From assembly GCF_022387135.1 (NCBI RefSeq), contig NZ_CP092462.1, positions 4,588,001 to 4,652,000 on the forward strand: a DNA stretch of 64,000 nt, given 5' to 3'. Source of the stretch: Comamonas sp. B21-038. GTDB lineage: Bacteria; Pseudomonadota; Gammaproteobacteria; Burkholderiales; Burkholderiaceae_C. Under the pieces are notes generated by a model that made no database searches, was not told where the DNA came from, and saw nothing but the letters and a program-made list of their open reading frames with translations. This document shows, piece after piece, positions 24,938-31,664 of the stretch (the stretch's first letter is position 1; each line of letters opens with the position of its first letter). A program made the translations under genes and the position numbers.

Positions 24938-26476
24938 TCAACCACCCCAGAGTGCGACGGCGGTGAAAACGGCCGCCAGCAGGCCCAGCACCACCGGAAT
25001 CAGCAGCGCGCGGGCCAGCTCCAGCACATTCACCCGCGCAAAGCCTGCCACCGCGATCAGCGAGGACCACGCAATCAGGGTGCCACCGCCGGTCCATACC
25101 GCGCCCATCTGGCCCAGCGCAGCCAGTGCCGACACATCCATGCCGGAGGCCGGGCCCAGCGCGCCGGACAAGGTGCCGGTCAGCGGCAGGCCGGCAAAGC
25201 CCGAACCGTCAATGCCGGTGATCATGCCCATCAGCAGCACACCAAAGGACACCAGCAGCTGGCTGTCGGGAATCAGGTGCTGGCTGGCCTTGACCAGCTC
25301 GAACAGCAGATCGGGCACCGGCTGGCCGGCGGCAATGCCCAGGATGGGACCGGCGGTCTCATGCGAGCCGATGAAGAAGAAGCCGGCAATTGGCAGCACC
25401 GCGCCCATGGCCTTGAACGCGAAGACGAAGCCATCGGTGATGTGGTCCGCCGCGCCGTCGAGCATCTTGCGAAAGCCGCGCGCTGCCGTAGTGGCCCAGA
25501 TCATCAGCAGCGCAGCCACGCCGCCGATCAGCATGGCCGCGTCGCCGCCCTTGAGCTCGGGCACGCTGGTGGTGAACTTGGGCGCCACCATCACCAGAAT
25601 CACCACCAGAAAGGCCAATGGCGTGACCACGGCAAACAGCCTGGAGGCCGAGGCCAGCGGTTGGGTCTTGCGCAACTCGGCTTCCAGCTCGGAGTTGGTG
25701 CCCAGGTCGTTTTCGTGGGCCGTGCCCTTGGCAATCTCGGCCTTGTCAAAGGCGCCAGCGCCCTCGATCTGCGCGCTGATGCCGGCGGGGTTGAGTTCCC
25801 AGCGCTCCAGCAGCGCGTTGTCACTGGGCACGATGAGCTTGCGCACCTTGAAGTACGACAGGAACAGCGCAATCATGCCGACCACCCAGGACAGCAGCAG
25901 TGCCTTGTCCGCCACCGCCACAGCGCTGATGCCGCCGGCGGCCTTGGCGCTGATGCCTGGTGCCACGCCAATCACATAGTCCGACGACAGCGCCATGCCC
26001 TGACCGGCAATCGCGATGGCCATCGCTCCTGCGATGGGCGGCAGGCCCGCTGCAATCGCTGCCGGCAGCAGCACGGCCGCCACCAGTGGCACCGCAGGCG
26101 TGGGCCAGAAGAACAGCGAGATCAGGTAGGTGACCAGCGCCAGGATGAAATAGGCCATGTGGCCGTTTTTCATCACCGCGCGAAAGGGCTTGACCATGCG
26201 GATGTCCGAGCCCAGGTCCTTGAGCGCATTGAGCAAGGCCGTCATCAGCGCAATGATCAGAAAGATGTTGAACAACTCCTTGGCGGCCACCATGCTGGCA
26301 CTGAATATGCTTCCAATGCCGGTGATGAAGCTGCCGCTCCAGGCGAGGGCCACGACGACGGTGGCCAGTATCGATGGCACCACCACATTGGCACGGAAGG
26401 CCATGGTCAAGATGATGACCAGCACCCCGGCGAGGTAGGCCCAGTGCGCGGGGCCTATAGAGACTGACGGATCCAT
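24938..26476 (-). CDS. Multi-spanning membrane transporter, ion-transporter/GntP-like superfamily
   Basis: This 512-residue protein has about twelve hydrophobic segments. A hydrophilic cytoplasmic loop around residues 225-290 (IEGAGAFDKAEIAKGT, LGTNSELEAELRKTQP) splits it into two halves. Internal motifs FFWPTPAVPLVAAVLLP and GIDGSGFAGLPLTGTLSG suggest a secondary carboxylate/anion transporter fold, but I do not recognise a named family with certainty. AAGGAG eight bases upstream supports the start. Its promoter contains a perfect TTGTAT-N5-ATACAA palindrome, the presumed operator of the nearby GntR regulator. It is translationally linked to the GGT-like hydrolase. Confidence 0.7.
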   Translation of the reverse strand: MDPSVSIGPAHWAYLAGVLVIILTMAFRANVVVPSILATVVVALAWSGSFITGIGSIFSASMVAAKELFNIFLIIALMTALLNALKDLGSDIRMVKPFRAVMKNGHMAYFILALVTYLISLFFWPTPAVPLVAAVLLPAAIAAGLPPIAGAMAIAIAGQGMALSSDYVIGVAPGISAKAAGGISAVAVADKALLLSWVVGMIALFLSYFKVRKLIVPSDNALLERWELNPAGISAQIEGAGAFDKAEIAKGTAHENDLGTNSELEAELRKTQPLASASRLFAVVTPLAFLVVILVMVAPKFTTSVPELKGGDAAMLIGGVAALLMIWATTAARGFRKMLDGAADHITDGFVFAFKAMGAVLPIAGFFFIGSHETAGPILGIAAGQPVPDLLFELVKASQHLIPDSQLLVSFGVLLMGMITGIDGSGFAGLPLTGTLSGALGPASGMDVSALAALGQMGAVWTGGGTLIAWSSLIAVAGFARVNVLELARALLIPVVLGLLAAVFTAVALWGG

Positions 26477-26510
26477 CGTGGCTACTCCTTGGTATGTTGA
26501 TACAGCCAAT

Positions 26511-26527
26511 TTGTATACTAAATACAA
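26511..26527. promoter_or_regulatory. Candidate GntR operator in the transporter promoter
   Basis: TTGTATACTAAATACAA has perfect 6-bp arms TTGTAT/ATACAA with a 5-base spacer. It lies 35 bases upstream of the transporter start codon. The same architecture recurs at 30558-30574 and 30760-30776. Confidence 0.7.
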
Positions 26528-26611
26528 TGAATCAAAAAATCATCAGGGAATACCAGAAATATTGCGTCGCAGCATGCGATAAACCCGGGTTAAATAGCCA
26601 ATAAGTTAGTT

Positions 26612-26623
26612 TTCGTATACAAA
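26612..26623. promoter_or_regulatory. Isolated GTATAC core (possible weak GntR site)
   Basis: TTCGTATACAAA shares the GTATAC core but only one arm of the proposed consensus. It could be an auxiliary site. Confidence 0.3.
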
Positions 26624-26772
26624 AAAGAAAAATCCTCTGAAGGAATTCGAGGTGATGGCTTTGGATGAACAAGGTTCACAGCGCTGGGGGAATGCTGTTT
26701 TTGCCTGTATTTGCAAGCCGTATCAAAGGCTTGGATAGCGCATGGTTATGAACCCAGATCAAGGACATGGAT

Positions 26773-26789
26773 TTGTACACTGGATACAC
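26773..26789. promoter_or_regulatory. Degenerate candidate GntR operator before the 76-residue gene
   Basis: TTGTACACTGGATACAC matches TTGTAT-N5-ATACAA at 10 of 12 arm positions. It ends about 34 bases before the small gene's start and overlaps a plausible -35 element. Confidence 0.5.
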
Positions 26790-26823
26790 TAGGGTAATTA
26801 CTAGGTCATCCAGGAGCTATCCG

Positions 26824-27054
26824 ATGAAGAACACTGCTTCCCAAGCCATTGCTGCCCAGCAAACCGATCTGCTGAACCTGCGCGAGCCCCGCCAGGCCTT
26901 GTTGCCCGCGTCACTGGGCTGGCTCTCGGCCATCGAAAATGCCTTTGTGCGCTGGCAGGCCAAGCGCCTCGCTGAGCTGGAGCCGGGCCGTCTCTGGGCG
27001 CAGGCGATGCAGGACACGCGCTCGCTGGCGGAGATCCGCCGCACCCAGCGCTGA
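26824..27054 (+). CDS. Small hypothetical protein (76 aa)
   Basis: This 76-residue protein is preceded by AGGAG seven bases upstream of the ATG and by a candidate GntR operator. The sequence is amphipathic and mixed-charge, with Trp/Leu-rich SLGWLSAIENAFVRWQAKRLAELEPGRL followed by a basic tail ending RRTQR. No signal peptide, metal motif or clear membrane helix is visible, and I do not recognise the family. Its place between the transporter and the GntR gene, with its own ribosome-binding site and operator, argues that it is real and part of the regulon. Confidence 0.6.
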   Translation: MKNTASQAIAAQQTDLLNLREPRQALLPASLGWLSAIENAFVRWQAKRLAELEPGRLWAQAMQDTRSLAEIRRTQR

Positions 27055-27063
27055 ACGCCGATT

Positions 27064-27075
27064 TCTGTATACAAG
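27064..27075. promoter_or_regulatory. GTATAC-containing site upstream of the GntR gene
   Basis: TCTGTATACAAG contains the 8-bp palindrome TGTATACA about 118 bases before the regulator start. It could mediate autoregulation, though the second arm of the proposed operator is poor. Confidence 0.4.
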
Positions 27076-27192
27076 GCACGGCGAAGGCGCTGCAAACCCT
27101 TGCCGGGCATGTAAACTGGGTGCGACCCTGGGGGAGCATGGCAGCCGATGCCGCAACCCGGGGCTTGCAACGTACCGAACGGACCGACTTTC

Positions 27193-27846
27193 ATGCCCAT
27201 TGCCAACGGAGACAAAAAACCTGCACTGAACCACTCGCCGCTGACCCAGCAGCTGGTGGAGGCCTTGCGCGAGAAGATCATGTCTGGCGAACTCGCCTCG
27301 GGGGAGCGGCTGGTGGAGGAGCGTCTGTCCGAGGAGTTTTCGGTCTCGCGCATGCCTGTGCGCGAGGCCCTGCGCCAGCTGGCTGCCAGTGGCCTGGTGA
27401 TCATCGAGCCCCGGCGTGGTGCCTCGGTGGCCAAGTTCCATGGCGACCTGCTGCGCGAGCTGGTCGAGGTGCGCGCCACCCTGGAGGCGCTCAATGCGCG
27501 CCTGGCCGCCAAGCGCCATGACCCCGAGCAGATTGCCGCGCTGGAGGCCTTGCTGGCCGAGGGCACCAAGAACGCCCATTCGGGCGATGCCGATGTGCTG
27601 GCCGTGCTGAACCAGAAGTTCCACCTGGCGCTGGGCAAGATCGCCGCCAACTCCGTGCTGCAAGAGGTGATGCTGTCCCTGCGTGACCGCACCGAAGTGC
27701 TGTTTGCGCCCCGCAGCCAGGCGCGTGCGCCCCAGAACTGGGAAGAGCATGCCGCCATCCTGCGCGCGGTGATCAAGGGCGATCCGGAACTGGCCGGCCT
27801 GCTGGCCGCGCGCCATATCTACAACGCGGCCGGCATCGAGCCCTGA
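27193..27846 (+). CDS. GntR family transcriptional regulator, FCD domain (FadR subfamily)
   Basis: This 217-residue regulator has an N-terminal winged-HTH (residues about 15-75: LTQQLVEALREKIMSGEL, RLSEEFSVSRMPVREALRQLAASGLV) and an all-helical FCD ligand domain (about 85-205) with the metal-type residues Asp/His spread over VRATLEALNARLAA, LNQKFHLALGKIAAN and EEHAAILRAVIKGD. FCD regulators usually sense small carboxylates or related metabolites. GTATAC-type palindromes at four or more promoters between 26511 and 30776 are its likely targets. It converges on the cyclodeaminase-like gene with nine bases between stops. Confidence 0.92.
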   Translation: MPIANGDKKPALNHSPLTQQLVEALREKIMSGELASGERLVEERLSEEFSVSRMPVREALRQLAASGLVIIEPRRGASVAKFHGDLLRELVEVRATLEALNARLAAKRHDPEQIAALEALLAEGTKNAHSGDADVLAVLNQKFHLALGKIAANSVLQEVMLSLRDRTEVLFAPRSQARAPQNWEEHAAILRAVIKGDPELAGLLAARHIYNAAGIEP

Positions 27847-27855
27847 GTTCCGCGT

Positions 27856-28782
27856 TTACGATTGGCTGGCCAGGTAGTTCTGGTAAGCCACACCCGCCAG
27901 CGCAATATCTTCCAAACCCACGCCCACGGCCTTGTACAGCCGGATGGCCGGCTGCGCGCTGACGGCATAGCGGCCGCTGACGATATCGCCCAGCTCCACC
28001 AGCTTGCCCGCCAGCGACAAGCCCGGGTCCGCCAGCACCAGGTCGCCCGCTTCGCTGGTCGCCTGTTTTTTCCATTCCACGGCAATCAGCTGCGCACGCG
28101 CCAGCAAGGCATCGTCGAGCTCGCGGGTGTGGGGCAGGCTGGAGCCAATCGCAGCGACCAGTGCATGGGGGGCGACATGTTCCCCGTTGAACAGCGGCTC
28201 CTTGGCGCGCGAGGCGGTGACGATGATGTCGGCCTCGCCGACGCCCTGGGTGTGCGCCACGCGGCGGATCTGCGCTTCGGGCAGACCGGTCAGCTGCGCC
28301 AAACGTGCCTCCAGGCCGCTGGGCGCATAGGGGTCGAACACATCGATGCGCTGCAGCCCGAAGTGCTGCACCATCTGCTGCGCATGGGCGAGGCCTTGCA
28401 CGCCGGCGCCGCACAGGAACAGATGGCGCGCATTGGCAGGCGCCAGATGCTGGGCCACCAGCACCGTGGTCGCGGCGGTGCGCAGGCGCGTGATCGCATT
28501 GGCATCGAGGGTGGCCAGCGGCGCGCCGGTCTCGGTCGAGAACAGCAGGATGACAAAGTTGAACTGGCCGGCAATGGTGGTGTAGACCTTGGCGCCAGTC
28601 ACCCCTTGCGCGGGGATGACGGCTCCCAGCGTGGAGAGCTTGACGCCCCCGGCATCGGTGCGCTCGCGCGCCTGCATCGCTGCTTCGCCCGCGCCAAAGG
28701 CGGCAAAGGCGCGGTGCATGGCCTGCAGGGCTTGGTCGGTGGACACCAGGGTGTCCACCATGGCATCGGTGATGTGCAGCAT
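27856..28782 (-). CDS. Ornithine cyclodeaminase / mu-crystallin family protein
   Basis: This 308-residue NAD(P)-dependent protein has the Rossmann loop LFLCGAGVQGLAHAQ, the substrate-side GAKVYTTIAG lysine segment, and VGVGLEDIALAGVAY near the C-terminus with the conserved Asp. Family members are ornithine cyclodeaminases, alanine dehydrogenases or reductases of cyclic imines such as delta-1-pyrroline-2-carboxylate. It is the last gene of the five-gene minus-strand operon with two ferredoxins and a TauE/SafE exporter. Reduction or deamination of an imino/amino-acid intermediate in that pathway is inferred. Confidence 0.85.
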   Translation of the reverse strand: MLHITDAMVDTLVSTDQALQAMHRAFAAFGAGEAAMQARERTDAGGVKLSTLGAVIPAQGVTGAKVYTTIAGQFNFVILLFSTETGAPLATLDANAITRLRTAATTVLVAQHLAPANARHLFLCGAGVQGLAHAQQMVQHFGLQRIDVFDPYAPSGLEARLAQLTGLPEAQIRRVAHTQGVGEADIIVTASRAKEPLFNGEHVAPHALVAAIGSSLPHTRELDDALLARAQLIAVEWKKQATSEAGDLVLADPGLSLAGKLVELGDIVSGRYAVSAQPAIRLYKAVGVGLEDIALAGVAYQNYLASQS

Positions 28783-28809
28783 GGTGTGTAGGGTGGGTGA
28801 GGGTGAGAA

Positions 28810-29556
28810 TCAGAGCCAGACGCGCAGCAGGATGATGCAGGCGCTGACGGCGGCAGTGCCCAGCAGCCAGCGGCGGATGGTGGCCTTGGAGACATGGCGG
28901 GCCAGGCGGTTGGAGACCAGAAAGCCGCCCAGCATCCAGGGCAGCAGCACCAGGCTGAGCAGCCATTGGCCGCTGCCCATGCGCCCCACCCAGGCAAGCG
29001 CTGTGAGCGAGACGATGGTGCCGGCAAAAAAGACCACGCCCAGCGTGGAGCGCATCGTCGCCGGCGCCAGGTGCTGCATCGCAATCGCAAACGGCGGGCC
29101 GCCCGCGGCGGTGATGGTGCCCATGATGCCGCTGGCCACACCGGCAATCGACAGGTTGGTGGTGCTGGGCTGCACGCGCCAGCCCAGGGTGCTGAGGCTG
29201 ACGGCGGCCAGGATCAGCACCGCAAACAGAACCGACAGCGCATGGGCGCTGAACAGCACCAGCAGCCCGGCGGCCGCAAAGGTGCCGATGACCCGGCCCA
29301 CCAAGGTGGCGGCAGCGACCTGGCGGTTGAGGGCATCGCGCTCACGCAGGTAAGCCAGCAGGGCCAGCGGCGCACCCACGGCCAGCAGCGGGCCGGGCAC
29401 CAGCTCGGGGAAGAAGATCGCCGCCAGCGGCGCGCAGAACATCGCATAGCCCAGGCCGCCGACGCCCTGCATGGCGGCACCGGCGAGCACCATCAGCCCC
29501 ATGGCCAGGTAGCGGCCCCAGGAGAGGTGCTCGGCCATCGCCGTCCATGCGCTCAT
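28810..29556 (-). CDS. TauE/SafE family sulfite/anion exporter
   Basis: This 248-residue membrane protein has about seven to eight hydrophobic segments. It shows the family pattern GVGGLGYAMFCAPLAAIFFPELVPGPLL near the N-terminus and SGIMGTITAAGGPPFAIAMQ at the second repeat. TauE/SafE proteins export sulfite, sulfoacetate or other organic anions. The start overlaps the ferredoxin stop by ATGA. Its presence hints that the pathway releases an anion such as sulfite that must leave the cell, or that it transports a related carboxylate. Confidence 0.87.
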   Translation of the reverse strand: MSAWTAMAEHLSWGRYLAMGLMVLAGAAMQGVGGLGYAMFCAPLAAIFFPELVPGPLLAVGAPLALLAYLRERDALNRQVAAATLVGRVIGTFAAAGLLVLFSAHALSVLFAVLILAAVSLSTLGWRVQPSTTNLSIAGVASGIMGTITAAGGPPFAIAMQHLAPATMRSTLGVVFFAGTIVSLTALAWVGRMGSGQWLLSLVLLPWMLGGFLVSNRLARHVSKATIRRWLLGTAAVSACIILLRVWL

Positions 29557-29843
29557 GGCCGGGGCACCCAGCTGACCTTGATGTCGCCGTTGACAAAGGT
29601 CTGGCAGGCCAGGCGGTGCCCCTGCGCAAACTCTTCATCGCTGAAATGCTTGCGCTCCTTGGCCTTGATCGCATCGGTGTGGGCCAGGCCTTCTTCAATG
29701 CGGCATTTGCAGGTGCCGCACAGGCCACCGCCGCATTTGAAGGGGATGCCGCCTTTCTCGCGCAGCGATACGCGCAGCAGGTTGCTGTTTTCCGGGGCTT
29801 CGACGGTCTTGTTGTCGTTGCTGACAAAGGTGATGGTGGGCAT
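29553..29843 (-). CDS. [2Fe-2S] ferredoxin
   Basis: This 96-residue plant-type ferredoxin has the cluster motif CGGGLCGTC (Cx4Cx2C) and a distal Cys in HRLACQTF. The ATG beginning MPTITFVSND is chosen; a TTG three codons upstream is unlikely. It overlaps the TauE/SafE gene by ATGA. It is one of two stand-alone ferredoxins in this operon and probably delivers electrons to the diiron protein encoded divergently. Confidence 0.88.
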   Translation of the reverse strand: MPTITFVSNDNKTVEAPENSNLLRVSLREKGGIPFKCGGGLCGTCKCRIEEGLAHTDAIKAKERKHFSDEEFAQGHRLACQTFVNGDIKVSWVPRP

Positions 29844-29852
29844 ACGGGGCAA

Positions 29853-30170
29853 TCAGGCGGCGGGCACAGAGGTGAGGGGGGCTGTGGTCAGCGTGGCATC
29901 GAGCGCGCCGAACTGGCACAGGTGCTGCAGCTCCTGGCGGGCTTGCTCCAGCGAGTCAAAGCGCTCCAGAAACTTGGAAGGCACCAGGTTGGTGGTGCCG
30001 CCGGGGCCATCCTCGATCACCTGCACCTTGGTTTCGCGCAGCAACTCGCCCACCGCAAAGCGGGCCAGCAGGCGGCCGCAGAAGTGGTAATCCCAGGCTT
30101 CGCACAGCGCAATGTCGGCATTGGCTTGTGTGCGGTACTGGCCGGGCTTGCTGGTCAAGATCACAAACAT
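29853..30170 (-). CDS. Unrecognised small protein (105 aa) between two ferredoxin genes
   Basis: This is a 105-residue soluble protein beginning MFVILTSKPGQYRTQ, with a central Cys/His/Trp-bearing segment CEAWDYHFCGRLLARFAVGE. I do not recognise the family. GAGGA lies six bases before this ATG; an ATG two codons upstream is an alternative but sits too close to that site. It is flanked by ferredoxin genes nine bases away on each side, so it is probably a subunit or assembly/electron-transfer partner of the oxygenase system rather than a free-standing enzyme. Confidence 0.7.
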   Translation of the reverse strand: MFVILTSKPGQYRTQANADIALCEAWDYHFCGRLLARFAVGELLRETKVQVIEDGPGGTTNLVPSKFLERFDSLEQARQELQHLCQFGALDATLTTAPLTSVPAA

Positions 30171-30179
30171 GGGCATTCC

Positions 30180-30536
30180 TCAGGCAGCAGGGGTGGCGGG
30201 CGCTGTGCCTGCGGGGTGGGTATTGCTGGCAGGGGCGGCCGGCAGCGGCACTTGCGCCAGCTCTAGGTCGTGCTCCGGCCAGAGCTGGCAGACCAGGCGA
30301 AAGCCCTCGTCCAGGTGGGCGCCCAGCTGCTTCTTTTCCTTCCAGTTCGGCGCCGGCAGGTGCTCGGCCCCGGCCAGCACCTTGCAGGCGCAGGTTGCGC
30401 ACTTGCCCATGCCGCATTGGTAGGCCAGGTGGGGGAAGGGGAACTGCTTGATCCCCGCGCGCACGACCAGGTTGGCGCCGCTCTTGACCTCGCCGTGGAA
30501 GGTCTGGCCGTTCTTGTGAAAGGTGATCTGGGGCAT
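30180..30536 (-). CDS. [2Fe-2S] ferredoxin-like protein with Ala/Pro-rich tail
   Basis: This 118-residue protein has a plant-type [2Fe-2S] motif CGMGKCATC plus a distal Cys in FRLVCQLW, and a C-terminal tail rich in Pro and Ala (about residues 95-118) not seen in the second ferredoxin. It is the first gene of the minus-strand operon. A TTGTAT-N5-ATACGC palindrome lies just upstream of the start, so it should be controlled by the GntR regulator together with the divergent operon. Confidence 0.87.
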   Translation of the reverse strand: MPQITFHKNGQTFHGEVKSGANLVVRAGIKQFPFPHLAYQCGMGKCATCACKVLAGAEHLPAPNWKEKKQLGAHLDEGFRLVCQLWPEHDLELAQVPLPAAPASNTHPAGTAPATPAA

Positions 30537-30557
30537 GGCATCCTCCGCATTGCAATT

Positions 30558-30574
30558 GCGTATACTGTATACAA
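30558..30574. promoter_or_regulatory. Candidate GntR operator before the ferredoxin operon
   Basis: GCGTATACTGTATACAA; read on the minus strand it is TTGTAT-ACAGT-ATACGC, matching the 17-bp TTGTAT-N5-ATACAA pattern. It also contains two GTATAC cores in tandem. It lies about 22 bases from the first ferredoxin start codon. Confidence 0.65.
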
Positions 30575-30759
30575 ATGGATGTTGTGAATGTATTAGGGAT
30601 AACGTGATGCAGGGGGAATTTTGGCTGGGCTCTGGCACTTGCGGATGAATGAATATCAATGGCTTGTGACTGTTAGGTGACGATCGAAGACTTTGAAATT
30701 CACCAGCGATAGGGGTAAGCACTAGGGCGAGTTGGATGCGAAAACATTGACCATGTTTT

Positions 30760-30776
30760 CTGTATACAGTATTCTA
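30760..30776. promoter_or_regulatory. Candidate GntR operator before the diiron-protein operon
   Basis: CTGTATACAGTATTCTA has the same 6-5-6 layout, with CTGTAT and ATTCTA arms and a perfect CTGTATACAG 10-bp palindrome inside. It lies about 60 bases before the diiron-protein start. Confidence 0.62.
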
Positions 30777-30835
30777 ACTCCGTCGCTTGGATCGGTTTGA
30801 CTTGGCGACACCCCAACATTTCAGAGGAACCCGCC

Positions 30836-31573
30836 ATGACCCAAACACTGATGAACCGCGACGAATTCCGCGCTGCGCTTGAGAATGCGATCAAGGGCAA
30901 AAGCGCCAACAAGGCCCCTTTCAGCGTGGCCTGGGCAACCGGCCGCCTGAGCCGTGAGCACCTGGCGCGCTGGGCCGAGAACCACTACCACTATGTGGGC
31001 CCGTTTGCCGATTACCTGGCCTATCTGTATGCCCGCACGCCGGACCATATGACGGAGGCCAAGGACTTCCTGCTGGCCAATATGTATGAGGAAGAGATTG
31101 GTGGCGACCGCCATACCGATCTGCTGATCCGCTTTGCCGAGGCCTGCGGCACGACGCGTGAGCGCGTGGTGGACCCCAACAACATGTCGCCCACCACGCG
31201 TGGCCTGCAGGCCTGGTGCTATTCGATTGCGATGCGCGAAGACCCGGTGGTCGCGGTGGCCGGTCTGGTCGTGGGCCTGGAGTCGCAGGTGCCATCGATC
31301 TACCGCAAGCAGACACCCACCCTGCGTGACAAGTACGGCTTTACCGATGAAGAGGTCGAGTTCTTTGACCTGCACATCGTCTCTGACGAAATCCATGGCG
31401 AGCGCGGCTACCAGATCGTGCTGGAGCATGCCAACACGCCCGAGCTGCAAGCCAAGTGCCTGCGCATCTGCGAGATCGGTGCCCAGATGCGCCTGCTCTA
31501 CACGACGGCGCTCTACCACGACTACGTCGCCAAGGACCTGCAGATCTCGCAGGAAGAGCTGCTGGCTGCCTGA
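30836..31573 (+). CDS. Haem-oxygenase-like diiron (HDO) / TenA-PqqC superfamily protein
   Basis: This 245-residue all-helical protein is of the iron-containing redox / PqqC-TenA superfamily. The metal-ligand pattern of haem-oxygenase-like diiron oxidases is visible: Glu86-x6-His93 (YEEEIGGDRH), Glu149 (VGLESQVP) and Asp184-x2-His187 with His180 (DLHIVSDEIHGER). Glu48 and His50 lie in WAENHYHY on an earlier helix. Such enzymes use O2 to cleave, desaturate or N-oxygenate amino-acid-like substrates. It heads the plus-strand operon; ferredoxins and a ferredoxin reductase in the same divergon fit an oxygenase needing electrons. PqqC-like cofactor chemistry is an alternative. GAGGA supports the start. 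Confidence 0.78.
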   Translation: MTQTLMNRDEFRAALENAIKGKSANKAPFSVAWATGRLSREHLARWAENHYHYVGPFADYLAYLYARTPDHMTEAKDFLLANMYEEEIGGDRHTDLLIRFAEACGTTRERVVDPNNMSPTTRGLQAWCYSIAMREDPVVAVAGLVVGLESQVPSIYRKQTPTLRDKYGFTDEEVEFFDLHIVSDEIHGERGYQIVLEHANTPELQAKCLRICEIGAQMRLLYTTALYHDYVAKDLQISQEELLAA

Positions 31574-31600
31574 GCGTTGCCGACCCCCACTTGCCCCGCG

Positions 31601-31629
31601 CAGCGGCGGGCCGCTGGCGGCCGCCGCTG
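31601..31629 (+). other. Intercistronic hairpin between the diiron-protein and aldehyde dehydrogenase genes
   Basis: CAGCGGCGG and CCGCCGCTG form a perfect 9-bp GC-rich stem with an 11-base loop and no T-run. In the transcript it may stabilise the upstream message or reduce read-through, giving more diiron protein than the downstream enzymes. Confidence 0.5.
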
Positions 31630-31664
31630 TGACTGACCTCCACCTCTCCAAGACCCTCTCCACC

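Larger units (their letters stand above)
26477..26823. promoter_or_regulatory. Divergent intergenic region with candidate GntR operators
   Basis: These 347 bases separate the transporter from a small plus-strand gene. They are much more AT-rich than the flanking genes. They hold a perfect operator-like palindrome by the transporter, a GTATAC core in the middle and a degenerate palindrome near the small gene. No open reading frame of substance was seen inside. Confidence 0.6.
30537..30835. promoter_or_regulatory. Divergent promoter region of the ferredoxin and diiron-protein operons
   Basis: These 299 AT-rich bases hold no gene. Two GTATAC-type palindromes lie at its ends, one near each operon start. 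This symmetric layout suggests that both operons are repressed together and induced by the same ligand. Confidence 0.6.
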
